A stretch of 64,000 nt of DNA from Heracleum sosnowskyi. Taxonomy: Eukaryota > Streptophyta > Magnoliopsida > Apiales > Apiaceae. This document shows, one piece after another, positions 23,963 through 35,345 of this stretch. A model generated the notes under the pieces. That model was not told the DNA's origin and ran no database searches. It saw nothing but the letters and a program-made list of their open reading frames with translations. The translations under genes and the position numbers were made by a program. The first letter of the stretch is position 1, and the number at the start of each line of letters is the position of its first letter. Location of the stretch: NCBI GenBank assembly GCA_030848705.1, contig CM061238.1:27248655-27312654 (forward strand), given 5' to 3'.

Positions 23963-26505
23963 ATGGCTCTCAACGATAAAGTTGGAATTATAGGTTTCTG
24001 TTTGGTCCTCCTGGTGGCCGTGGTGGTTGCTCAAATTGATCCCAGTTCCGCAGGTGGTGGAGGTGCTGCAGTTGGTGGCGGTGGAGGTGGTGCAGGTGGT
24101 GCAGGTGGTGCAGGTGGTGGAGGTGGTGCAGGTGGTGCAGGTGGTGCAGGTGGTGGAGGTGGTGCAGGAGCCCCAAATATAATGAAGGTCGGGTTGGATT
24201 ATGCGGTGTCCCATATTCAGGATGAAGTTATGAAAGCACCAATATTTGTAGCTGCAGCAAAGGATCCGGCAACAGCCCAAGCTCATATTACTTGTATGGC
24301 TGTTCTTAACCGAGCAACGCAAGATTTAAAGAGATCTTTTGAGAGGATAAATCTTTTTGAATTTGATCTTGATCTTGATGATTTGGAAGATCGTCTTTTT
24401 GATCTCAGAGTATGGCTATCTAGTGCCAGTAAAGGTCAAAATACTTGCACAGATGCTTTTGCAAAAACAAGTGGACCAACATCGGATAAAATTAAGGACC
24501 TTTTAATAAAATCGAAAGAACTGACCGTTACTGGTTTTACTATGATTGACAAATTATCGGGTTTTCTGCAAAGCGTACAAGGAAAAGCCCCAAGTGGAGG
24601 AAGTGTTAGTTCACGAAAACTATTACAAGTGCAAATGCCAGCAGACCAGGTTCCTGCTTGGACCAAGCCGGCTTGGAATCGTATCCTTCAAGGTGACGCT
24701 GCCAAAACCAAGGCTCACGCGGTTGTGGCAGCAGATGGTTCTGGGAAATTTAAAACTATCAATGAAGCTGTAAAAACAATTCCAGCAGACAATCCAGACC
24801 TTTATATAATATACATTAAGGCTGGTGTGTATCGTGAAAACGTTGTAATTAGTGCTAACTTTCCTAACGTGGCGTTAATTGGAGATGGGCCAACTGCAAC
24901 TAAGGTCACAGGTTCAAAATCTGATAAGTCAGGTTTTAACACAATGCAATCTGCAACTCTGGGTAAGTCGCACCTTTTTACATCTCCCACATATCGCAGT
25001 TCAATTAAATAAAAACTGTTACTGTTTTTTTTATAGTTCCATACATGGGAGCATCTCCGATAGGGGTGCCAAGAAGGGTGTCAAATCTTATGTGGCAAGG
25101 CATTCTTGGGTGCCTCCTTATTGAAGTTACAAGGGGTGCCAAGAGAAGTTGTCAACTTTTGACATGCTCTTGGCACCCCCTCTAAATGAAAATGTTCAAA
25201 TACTTGTACTAAAAAATGTATATTATACATACCTATTACATTATAACTAGTTTTTATATTTTTTGTTTGGGGACCATTTAAGCATCTTACATAGGGTGTC
25301 AACTATTGAACTTGAAAAGTGCTAAATATGATATAAATAAAGGAAAATATAAAATATTACTATCTGTGATGAGTTGGACAAGTTTGGCCCCTCTCAACTC
25401 AAGGGTGCCTATTTTGATGCTCTTAATAGATTATTACTTAGTCAACATAATGCCCACAACATACATAATAATGACAATATGCACCCTTATTTTAATATAT
25501 CTATATATTTGGACAATAGGTTAAATGTTACTAGCTCCCTCTTCTCATTCATTCGAAAATTAGGAAAATGTGTAAAATTAGCAGAGAGAAAAGTAAAAAA
25601 AAATTGAGTAAAATGGTCTCATTCATTTACAATATGTTACAAATTAATAGGTCTGAAAATGAAAAAAGAAATACTGTTATTTCCAAAATAGGGAATTGAA
25701 TAGTTAGAATACTTTTGGTTGCTGTAGAGGCGCCTTCTATTAGATGTTTCAAATATGAGATTGTGTGTGTTGATTATATTCAGAAATATCAGTTGACCTT
25801 AAGTTGATTTGTGTGTGCCCATAAATAGGAATTGATGGATTCAGTTGCTTGATAAAGGACATTGGATTTGAGAACACAGCAGGTCCAGGTGATGGTCCCG
25901 CGGTGGCCCTTCGCGTAGCAGCAGATAAATCAGTTATAGTGAACTGCCATGCTACTAGTTTCCAAGACACTCTCTTCGCTCAAGTTTACCGCCAATTCTA
26001 CAAGAATTGCGTCATCTCAGGCACCATTGATTTCGTTTTTGGAGGCGGAGTTGCCGTCTTTAAAGACTGTACAATAATAGCGAGAAAACCTATCACCGGA
26101 CAGTATAACACGCTCGTAGCACAAAACCGAGAATTCGCTAATGACATTTCAGGAATAGTACTCGACAACTGTGGTATTAAAGCAGAACCTGCTCTAGCTT
26201 CTGATAAGGAGATCCAATCTTACTTGGGGCGCCCTTGGAAACCCTTTTCAAGGATGATAATTATGAATTCTCAAATCGAAGGTTTTGTCAATCCGGCAGG
26301 ATGGGATATTTGGAATCCCAACCAGCCAAACACTCAGAATTCTTTTATTGGAGAGCTCGGCAACAAAGGCCCAGGTGCAGATTTAGGTAAGAGGGTGACT
26401 TGGCCTTCTTATAAGAAACTAACTCCTGGTGATGCTGTTACCTTTTCTCCTCAAACTTTCCTCAAGGGTGATTCCTGGATTCCATCTACCGGTGTTCCTT
26501 ATTAG
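23963..26505 (+). CDS. Pectin methylesterase-like protein (gene 2), altered catalytic and PMEI regions
   Basis: Two exons, 23963-24962 and 25829-26505, are joined by an 866-bp phase-1 intron (GTAAGT donor, ATAG acceptor) at the same codon position as in gene 1; about 558 aa. The N-terminal hydrophobic segment (residues 9-25) fits a signal peptide. A Gly/Ala-rich run (about residues 31-68) replaces the first PMEI helices, so the first cysteine pair is missing while ITCMAV and NTCTDAF remain. SRKLLQ is a processing-type motif. The catalytic domain keeps AGVYREN, FQDTLF, DFVFGG and LGRPW, but the family's QAVALRV reads PAVALRV, so the oxyanion-hole glutamine (Gln113 of carrot PME) is proline. 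There is no stop or frameshift. It is either a low-activity or inactive esterase or a specialised paralogue. Confidence 0.88.
24052..24168 (+). repeat. GGTGGTGCA codon repeats (Gly/Ala run) in PME gene 2
   Basis: A tandem array of GGTGGTGCAGGT-type units encodes about 38 Gly/Ala residues. The complementary strand gives His/Leu- or Thr/Cys-rich open frames that are not genes. Confidence 0.85.
25047..25425. mobile_element. Possible MITE in PME gene 2 intron
   Basis: The ends read GGAGCATC near 25048 and, on the opposite strand, AAGAGCATC ending near 25424, giving short terminal inverted repeats around about 375 bp. Inside, GGGGTGCCAAGAG (25133-25145) and CTCTTGGCACCCC (25167-25179) form a perfect 13-bp stem with a 21-base loop, and further GGTGCC-type copies recur. 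No clear target duplication was found. It explains most of the length difference between this intron (866 bp) and that of gene 1 (160 bp). Confidence 0.4.
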
Positions 26506-26924
26506 TAATATATCCACAATTAAAACCGGGTCATTTGATAAATCCGAATAATATGACCTGAATGGATACATAGTGCATCTGAATGAATGCATTTCGCACA
26601 TAATAAAGGATACGAGTCTGAATGACGCCATTGACAAGCAGCTGTCTTGTGAATGTGATCCTTAGCAGAATAATGAACATATGTATAGGTTTCCTAATTT
26701 GTTTAGTTTCTTGTTGAGTATTTTGTATGTCAACTTTTGAAGTTTTAGTCTGAGATTTTCCACACATTACGTTGCATCTTATAATAATCAGAATTTGATT
26801 GATCACAATTTCAAGATATTAATGTTTGTTTTTGTTAATTTAGAGTAACTCTATTATTAATTACAAAATGACTTTTGAAAGTAACATGTACTCCGAACTC
26901 CGAAGCAGGCAATACTGGACCTCG
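26506..26924. other. 3' flank of PME gene 2
   Basis: AT-rich untranslated and intergenic sequence. An AATAAAGG stretch lies at about 26600. No other coding or structural signal was recognised. Confidence 0.4.
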
Positions 26925-27575
26925 CAAAATGGATACAGGCCCAAAAAATTGAACCGAAATTCATAAAATCGAATTTGATTTTATATCCAAATTAGTTAAT
27001 CCGATAATGATTCGAAAATTGATTTGAATCGATCCGAAAATTATCCGAACCAAAAATTATCCGAGAAGAGCCGGTCATAACCGAATAATAAATTATCCGA
27101 CCCGAATATGATTCGAAATATGGTATCCAATTTAAATCCGAAATAAAAAAATGGTGAATTCAGTTTTATAATTTTTACAAATCATGATCCACATATCTTA
27201 AGTCACTTTATATTTAATAACTTTATCTATTTATAAACAAAATTCATATTTAGAACAATTTCATGTTAAAAATAACATAGATATTTAATCAATACTTTTA
27301 GAAAAGTACATTATTTTATATTAAAAATAATATATTTAATAATAAGATATTTTTTAAAATCTTACAAATAAAAAAAAATGAATGAGTAATGATCCGAAAA
27401 GATCCTAACCGAATTCATCCGATTTCAATCCAAATTTTATCCGAATTAGACCCGAACCGAATCAGATCTGATCTGATCCGAACTATTCCTAAATATATCA
27501 TAACCGAAAATTGATCTGATTCGAGATTGATCCGATCCGAAACCGAATCGATTATCCGAATTATCAGGTATAGAC
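26925..27575. repeat. CCGAA-motif-rich repeat block
   Basis: Two clusters (about 26940-27145 and 27385-27575) contain more than twenty variants of ATCCGAA, ACCGAA and ATTCGAA. An AT-rich, motif-free spacer of about 240 bp separates them. The motif is dispersed irregularly, as in a decayed minisatellite or transposon filler. Confidence 0.6.
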
Positions 27576-28184
27576 GATACCATTGATCCAAATGAATTAA
27601 TTAAGTTTACTTTTAAATTAATTGAGAAGTAATAAAAACAAATTTAATATGTTTGATATCAACCAATTGGATGATTATGCTTAATTAAGCTCCTAAATTT
27701 AATTTTATGTATGAGATCAATCAATAATCTAAAACATTCTTTAAGATAGATTTTTTTTTAAAATAACGAATATGTTTAAAATTAGAACAAGTTATAATGC
27801 TTCTTTTAGATGTTAAATTTGTTCAAGTTTATTAGATTGAATGGTTTGTTATATATTTTATATTAAGTTGTTAATGACAAGTAAACTTACGACAAGTTGA
27901 AACAAACTAAATTATAACGTGAGCAATATTTTGTTAATTAATTCATGATTCAACTTATTTAAAAAACACAACAACCAATGGTTTATTATGACTTCTTGAT
28001 AAGGCAAACAAGGCTTGTGAGTATGGGTCTATTTTTCGATAGGACGTCCAAGGCACGTGAGTGCGCGGTGAATTCGGGCAAAATGACATCAAATTTTATA
28101 TACATATACCTGTACTATCTATCTATACTATATTATTATAAGCAAAGTAGTCTATGTTTGATTGGTTATTTATATTATATATTA
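27576..28184. other. AT-rich intergenic DNA before the Helitron-like region
   Basis: No supported gene. The segment at 28118-28160 (TCTATACTATATTATTATAA then GCAAAGTAGTCTAT) resembles the sequence at 32121-32150 and may be a target or an older copy of the same transposon end. Confidence 0.35.
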
Positions 28185-28479
28185 CTAGCTTATATCTTGT
28201 GCGATGCACGGTTACTTAAATTTTATTTATAATTATTGTGTTTATAAGTATATTTTTATTATGATGCAACACACGATTGTTTTTTTAATATTTATAATTA
28301 TATTTATTTATGAATATTTTAATATTTAAAAGTTATTAGTTTACATGATTAAATTATTGTTAAAAAAGATTTAGCTAAAAAAATTATAGTTAAAAATTTG
28401 ATATTTATTATATTTTACACGCTCAATTTAATATTTGTTTATATTGAGTTATAAAAGTTAGATTTGGCCAATTTTACGG

Positions 28480-31400
28480 TTCACATGAAATTCACAAAAT
28501 AATCTTTAATTTAGTTGTGGTTTAATAGTTCTTTTTCAATTAAAAACTATTCTAAAACTAAAAAGAGAATAAAGTGACGAAACTTAATGTTGAGAATTCT
28601 ATTCGATTTAGGAAATCTACTTAACTTATATGTAGTTTAGATTATTAGAATAACCTTTATTAACCAAATACATGTTTTAATGTTAAATCTAACGGTTTTC
28701 ACCTATCTATTTAAGATTAAACGATTTTTATTATTTTGGTTATAAATGGGGTTCATTATTTAATTACAACTATTTTTATGTTTTAACTTTTTGGAAAATC
28801 CAATCCTAATATAATATCTTTTAACTTATATCATTTTTTGATAATAATTTCTTTTTATATGATATAATCTTGATCATCTATTTTTAAAAGTATTGGATCT
28901 AACGGTTCAGAATGTTTTGACGGTATTTATGACCAAATTACCAGGATAACATCATTAATTTTTCTTAATATTTATATCTTTTTTATTTTTTTATTTTTTT
29001 AAATATTTATTACTAAAATATAATACTCTTTTTTGTAATATTTTAATGATGTGGGAACTTTGAACTTTTGAGAAAATAAATTATCAATTAAAATATATTT
29101 TTTTTGTAATAGTTCTTCTTTTAAAGTAGTACAATGTGACGATCAAAATTCTGTATAAAATTCATTTTTTTTATAGTATATCTCGTAAATATCTATGTTA
29201 TTATATTAAAAACTAAATAATGAAAGCTTTCTTATAAGTGTGGTCGCTTTGTTTGATCACTCAATCCATAATCGTTGGATCTTTCAAATTAAATTGTTGA
29301 GAAACGTTACATATAACAGTAAAATTATCAGGTAGAATGATCTAAGATTTGAATCTACCAATAACATATTAAAATTTACAGGTTTTTTTTTGAATTTTTT
29401 TTTTCATTTTTTTTATTTCAGACATAGGTTATTTGATAATATTTTTTGTAAAGTACGTTTTTCAGAAAAGTATTATACTAATTGATTAACAAACTTTTAA
29501 AGTTTCGAATTTAATAATTTACAATGTATATAGGTTAAAAAAGTTAGGTCTGTTCTGTAGCTGAGTCTACAATTTCAAAATACGATTTTTTTAATATGAA
29601 TATAGTCCTGCTAACAATAAAATTAGGTCTATATGAGTGCTTATAAAACAAAATCACCATTTGCGTATAGTTTATTATTTAATAATAAATTATATTTGAT
29701 TAGTTATGATCTATAACTTAATAAAATAGGATAAAAAATATGCACAATTTTATAAAATTTTATCCTCGTATTATTATATTCTTTGTTGATTTGAATTTTT
29801 TTTAGATTAATTTTAATTTTTGAACATAGATTTCTAAATTTAAAATAGTTAGAAAAAAGTAATTAAATTGACGTTAAAATAAAGACGACATAATAATCAT
29901 TATTAGAATTTAAATACTCACTTTACTGATTTGGGCTTTATCTTGTGTTTTAAAAATCAGATTTTGACGATTTTACACCCCACGTGAAGATAATTAAATT
30001 ATTTTTAATTAAAAGATGGTTTAACAATTTTTATCTAACTGGAATTGTCCATGGAAGAAAAAAGAAAGTCACGAATTTTTTACATGGAGAATTCTATTCA
30101 ATATAGAAAACTTATTTATATTTGGTATATTTGGTTTAAATTATCAAAATACACTTTTTAGAATTTAAATATAATCCTATTATAAATAAAATACACTTTT
30201 TTAATATTTGATCAAATGATTTTCATTTATATAGTTAAGATCTAATAGTTCTTATTAATTTGGTTGTCACGATCAAAATTTTGAATAAATCCCTATTATG
30301 CTTATTATATAAAAGAGTTTAATATAATAAGGATATCAAGTACATACTGATATAAGTATCTTACTAACTGCTTTTACTTTTAAAGTTTCGGTTTTATTTA
30401 TAGTGTATATAAAATTTTAAAATACATTATTACTTTAAAATTATTAAACAGTATAAAAATTATGTTATGATTATATAAAATTTTATTCTCATATTATTAT
30501 AATCTTTATCGATTTGAATTTGTTCTTAATTTATTTTAATAATTTATTGAAAAAAGAAAAAAATTCTATATTTAAAAGAATTAGTGAAAAAATAAATAAA
30601 TTGGTGCTACAATTATAAAAAATTATTTATTAAAATTTAGATACGTTCTCACTTTACTATTTGGGTTCTATCCTGAGTTTTAGAAATTGAATTTTGACAA
30701 TTTTACAACCCATGTGAAACTAACGAAATTATCTTTAATTTAATGATGATTTAATAATTATTATCTAACTTGACCAGTGACCTACCCATAAACCGAAAAG
30801 AAAAGATGATTAAATATTATATTCAAAATTATTGTTTATGAATATGAAACCCTCAATATTTTAATAATATTTTGATATTATCCTTTTATGTTTGTTATAT
30901 GTAAAATAATATAATTATAATTTGGATTAATCAAATTGTTATGTTCCTTCAGAAAAAAAATGTTTAAATTTATTCATGTACAGGAGTTCTCTTAAGTCTC
31001 TTATAACGCAGGGTCCACATGTATCATTGTTATGATATACATGAGCATTATATTGATAATTTTTAATATTGTAATCGATATGAATTGTTATCTGATATTT
31101 GGTTTAACAATTATTATCTAACTCGAACTATACATAAATTAAAGAGAAAAGATATTTAAGAATTTTTAAATAGAAAAATTTTAAATTATCAAAATACACT
31201 TTTTAGTATTTAAATATAATTCTATTATTAATTAGATACACTTTTTAATATTAGATCTAACAATTCTCATCGATCTATTTAAGATCTAACTGTAATAATT
31301 AATTTGGTCGTACAGTGGTCGTACACGGACCAGATCGATTTTAATTTTTTCTTAAATTGATTTTAATATTTTATTGAAATAAACATAAAATTTATAAATT

Positions 31401-31990
31401 TAAAAGAATTAGGAAAAAAATTAAATTGGTGCTACAATAATAAATTTTTTTTATTAAAATTTAGATAATCACTTTACTGTTTAGGCTCTATCTTGAGTTT
31501 TAGACAACAGATTTTAACAATTTTACAGCCCACGCGAAGCTAACAAAATTATCTTTAATTTAATGATGGTTTAATAATTATTATCTAACCGGAACTATCC
31601 ATAAACTAAAGAGAAAAGATAATTACGATTTTTTACATAAATATTTCTATTCAATATAGAAAACCTATTTATATTTGGTTTAAATTAAAAAAATATATTA
31701 AAATTTAGATAGTCACTTTATTGTTTGGCTCTATCTTGAGTTTTAGACAACAGATTTTAACAATTTTACAGCCCACGCGAAGCTAACAAAATTATCTTTA
31801 ATTTAATGATGGTTTAATAATTATTATCTAACTGAAACTATCCATAAACTAAATAGAAAAGATAATTACGATTTTTTACATAAAGATTTCTATTCAATAT
31901 AGAAAACCTATTTATAATTGGTTTAAATTATCAAAATACACCTTTTAGTATTTAAATACTATCATATTATTAATCAAATACAATTTTTAA
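28480..31990. repeat. Dispersed degenerate repeats within the Helitron-like region
   Basis: A module containing GATTTTGACGATTTTACA then CCCACGTGAAG and ATTATCTTTAATTTAATGAT recurs near 28470, 29960, 30690, 31510 and 31750 with increasing similarity towards the right. It suggests repeated internal duplication. Confidence 0.6.
31456..31943. repeat. 244-bp tandem duplication
   Basis: 31456-31699 and 31700-31943 are near-identical copies beginning AAAATTTAGATARTCACTTT and containing TTTTACAGCCCACGCGAAGC. They differ by a handful of substitutions and a small indel, so the duplication is recent relative to other modules here. Confidence 0.8.
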
Positions 31991-32121
31991 TATATATCTA
32001 ACGGTCCTCATCTATTTGAATATTTATAGTTTTATAATCCAACGGATCATATACTTTTGGTAGTACAGTGACCGACCAAAGTTTTGGATAAGATCTCCCT
32101 TACGCTTATTATATATAAGGA

Positions 32122-32518
32122 GTTAATAAGCAAACTAGTCTCTATTTTATTGGTCGTTGATTGTTGTTATTTTAAATAACAACCGTTAGATTGAAAAATA
32201 GATAAAAAGAGAATCGTTGGATGTAATGTTAAAATAATATTTCTTTCTTGATATTCAAAATGCTCCCACGGTTCAAGGTTCAAATCCCGTCTATAACATA
32301 TTATTATTAAATATTTATATTACCTATTTTTCTAAGATAAATTTAGAAGTTCAAGATATTATTCCAGTTGACAATATATTAAAAAAAATATCATCAAATT
32401 ACAAACAAATTCTTACAATAACATCATACATACATTATTAATTTTTAAAATTTTATTTTCTTTTGATAAAATCATATAATCAAAATACAAATAGTAAGAT
32501 AAAAAATTCTAAAATTCA
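32122..32518. other. AT-rich DNA flanking element C, with tRNA-like box B
   Basis: There is no gene. GGTTCAAATCCCGTC at about 32281-32295 looks like a tRNA or SINE internal promoter box B, but no box A or acceptor stem accompanies it. The last bases (ATTCA, 32514-32518) are the target duplication of element C. Confidence 0.4.
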
Positions 32519-33013
32519 TGTTAGATATAATTGCTGATGTTTGTTTATCAGTGTTTAAGTACCAGGAAACTATCAAAGTTTAGCTGGAGGACCAGTCAGA
32601 GTTTGTTAAAGTCTGATGGTCAGAGTTTGCTTAGCAGTCGGTGTAAAAGTCAATGAAGATTCTAGAAGCGATATTCTTTGAAGATGGAAAGAAGCAAAGA
32701 GATATCGAGATGGCTAAGGAAACGGAACAGAAGACAGAAGCAATTATAGATTGATATTAATTGTATAGATGATTTATAGGAATATCAATTAGAAGATTGT
32801 ACGTAGTTGTGTACTATATAAACACAGATAGGTTAACCCTAAAAGGGATGCGAATACGTGAATTATCATTCTTGTAACCTAGCAACTCTTTGTGATATTT
32901 TACATCACTGAGAGAGAAGTTTTTAATTCCATTCAGTTTATTATTCATAAACAGTGTTCTTATTGTTATTCTCATACATATACTTGATTATATATTGTGT
33001 ATTCGGCCTAACA
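32519..33013 (+). repeat. Copia C 5' LTR
   Basis: TGTTAGATATAATTGC...CCTAACA. It contains a TATATAAAC box at 32815-32823 and two TCAGAGTTTG copies (32596-32605 and 32620-32629), which are inverted forms of the family motif CAAACTCTGA. Confidence 0.95.
32815..32823 (+). promoter_or_regulatory. TATA box in LTR C
   Basis: TATATAAAC in the middle of the LTR, with about 190 bp of downstream R/U5, is the usual copia arrangement. The same sequence is in the 3' LTR. Confidence 0.6.
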
Positions 33014-33015
33014 AT

Positions 33016-33027
33016 TGGTATCAGAGC
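33016..33027 (+). other. Primer binding site of element C
   Basis: TGGTATCAGAGC lies two bases after the LTR end. It is complementary to the 3' end of plant initiator methionyl-tRNA, the standard copia primer. Confidence 0.95.
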
Positions 33028-33076
33028 CAAGGCTGTTTAATATATACAGTTTTTGATCCAAACACAAGTTATAATC

Positions 33077-35335
33077 ATGGCTGAAAATACCCAGGCAGGT
33101 TCTAATGCTCAGAAGGTTCAACCAACTTCTGTAAGTCGATATGAGACAATCAGGGTTCCAATTCTAAGACCAGTGGAATATCCAATATGGAAGGTGAAGA
33201 TGACCATGTTTCTGGAAGCCACGGATCCAGAATATCTTGATAGAATCAATGATGGTCCTCATATGCCAACAAAACTGTCTCCAGTTGTTGCTGGTCAAGA
33301 ACAAAAGAGCGTTCCAAAAGAAAAGAAAGATTTGACTCCTGAAGACATCTCATCAATTGCAAAGGATGCAAATGTTAGACATCTTCTCCATAGTGCCTTA
33401 GATAATGTCATGTCTAATAGAGTTATTGGCTGCAAAACTGCCAAAGAGATTTGGGATGCTTTAGAAGTCAGATGTCAAGGAACAAATGCTATAAAGAAGA
33501 ACAGGAAGACTATTCTTACACATGAGTATGAACACTTTGACTCTAGACCTGATGAAACTTTGACTGAGACATACGACAGATTCTGTAAACTGTTGAATGA
33601 TTTATCTCTTGTTGATAAAGAATATGAACTTTAAGAATCAAATCTCAAATTCCTTCTATCTCTACCTGAAAGATGGGATTTGAAGGCAACGACAATAAGA
33701 GATAATTATGATCTTGCAGAAACAGATCTCGATGAAATCTATGGTTTGCTTAAAACTCATGAACTTGAGATAGAGCAAAGAAACAAAAGATCTGGAAAGA
33801 AGACAAAATATGTTGTTCTCAAAGTTGAAGGAAAACCTCTTAAGAAAGAATCATCAAAGAAGAAAGCTAAGGGAAAGGCTTTAGTCATAAAATCTGAAAG
33901 TGAGTCATCAAACTCTGATGATGACTCAAACACTGATGAATCTTCTGAATCCGAGGATGATGAAGAACAAATGATGCAAATGGCTGCTCTTATGGTGAAG
34001 ACTTTCAAGAAGATGGGTTTCACGAACTTCAAGAAAGGAAAGAGATTCTCAAGGAGAGATTCAAACTCTGAAAGGAAGAATTTCATAAAGTCTGACAGAA
34101 GGGATATCAAATCTGGGAAGAAAGACAAGTCTAAAATCCAGTGTTACAAGTGTAAAGAGATGGGTCACTATGCTCCAGAGTGCAAGAAAGGAAAATCTGA
34201 AAAAGCACTCATCACTAGAGGAAAAGACTGGGCAGACACTTCAGATTCAGATGAGGATGTCAATTATGCTCTCATGGCAACTGTTCAAGATGAATCTGAT
34301 TCATCTGAAAACAAGTTACCTCTAACAACTTATGCTTATGATATTGATAATATATCTGAATTGAGAATTTATCTTAAAAGTATACATGTTAGTTATAGGG
34401 ATCAGACTTTAGAAAATGAGAGAATTAAATCTGAGAATCTAAAGCTTAAAGAGAGAAATAAATTTCTTGAAGAAGAACTCGTTAACATGCAACAAGTTCA
34501 AAAGGAAAGAGATGATGATGTTTATGTTGAACAGGAGTTGCTTAAGAAATTTAGGCAATTAGAATCTGATTTGGAAAAAGAAAGAAAGGTAATTAAAACA
34601 TGGACAAACTCTGGTACGGACACACATCAGGTGTTTCAAACAGACTCAGTAGGGTTAGGTTACTGTGAGAAAGATGAACTTAGGTTTAAAGATAAGGTTA
34701 AAATAAGAACACATCTTCCACCTATGAAATTTGTTCCTGAATCCAGTAAACTAAACTCTGTACTTGAAAAAGAAACGGTTAAGGAAGAACCAGTAAAAAT
34801 TTGTGTTAAACAGGTTAATGTTGGTTTAATGACAAAGAAACAATTCAAGTACAAGCTCAAAGAGGTAGAGTCTGTTGAGAAACAGAAAGTGTCCAGGAAG
34901 AATAGAAATGGAAAGGTAGGCATTAATAAAAGCAATAATCATTTGCCTATCACTGATGCTCCTAGAAAAACATGTCATAATTGTGGAAGTTCTAACCATC
35001 TTGCAAGTTTTTGCAAGAAAAACAAAGATATTAATTCTTTACCCTCCAAATCTGGAGTTAAGAATGATTATGTTAGGGTTAGACCACAGACTTTATGCAC
35101 TCACTGTGGGAGTACTTGGCATTCTATTTATACTTGTAAGAATTATCATGCCATTCATCACAACTATTATGAATTGAAGCCAAATTTGAAATGGGTTAAA
35201 GGTTATTCTGCAAGTGTAAACTCTGATACTGTTAGCTTAAACTCTGTTGATAAGAATTCCGCTGCAAAAGCTAACAATGTTAAGAAAGCCAAAGGATCCA
35301 AGCAAGTCTGGATCCTTAGATCTAACTCTTTGTAA
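33077..35335 (+). pseudogene. Copia C gag, one nonsense codon
   Basis: This is the structural Gag of a copia element. I start it at ATG 33077 (MAENTQAGSNAQ); the few codons upstream lack an ATG. The capsid part spans about residues 25-250 (WKVKMTMFLEA, CKTAKEIWDAL, LNDLS). An in-frame TAA at 33632-33634 cuts it, and the frame resumes at once. Downstream are an acidic Ser/Asp stretch and three CxxCx4Hx4C zinc knuckles (CYKCKEMGHYAPEC near 34142, CHNCGSSNHLASFC near 34975, CTHCGSTWHSIYTC near 35097). A coiled charged region lies between them. The repeated NSD/NSE tripeptides come from the family DNA motif AAACTCTGA. Confidence 0.9.
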
Positions 35336-35345
35336 TTGTTTGTGA

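Larger units (their letters stand above)
28185..32121 (-). mobile_element. Helitron-like region, minus orientation, possibly composite
   Basis: On the minus strand the right part begins TCCTTATATATAATAAGCGT at about 32121, and the left end reads GTGCATCGCAC (hairpin), then AAGATATAAG, then CTAG followed by T at 28185. A CTRR end preceded by a short GC hairpin and followed by T is the Helitron 3' signature. A second 5'-like end (TCTTTTATATAATAAGCATA) occurs at about 30316, so the region may be nested or a chimera. No Rep/helicase is encoded. The base before the 5' ends is C, not the expected A, so boundaries are tentative. Confidence 0.4.

Noticed and set aside
23939..24322. Antisense Cys/Thr- and His/Leu-rich frames over PME gene 2
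   Set aside because: They mirror the GGTGGTGCA repeats of the real sense exon.
24963..25012. C-terminal end of a truncated PME 2
   Set aside because: It is also intron read-through past the GTAAGT donor at 24963.
27978..28232. 84-codon plus-strand frame
   Set aside because: AT-rich, Tyr/Ile/Leu-biased, no similarity recognised; probably chance.
32281..32295. tRNA gene or SINE
   Set aside because: A box-B-like GGTTCAAATCC is present, but no box A, no cloverleaf and no A-rich SINE tail could be found nearby.
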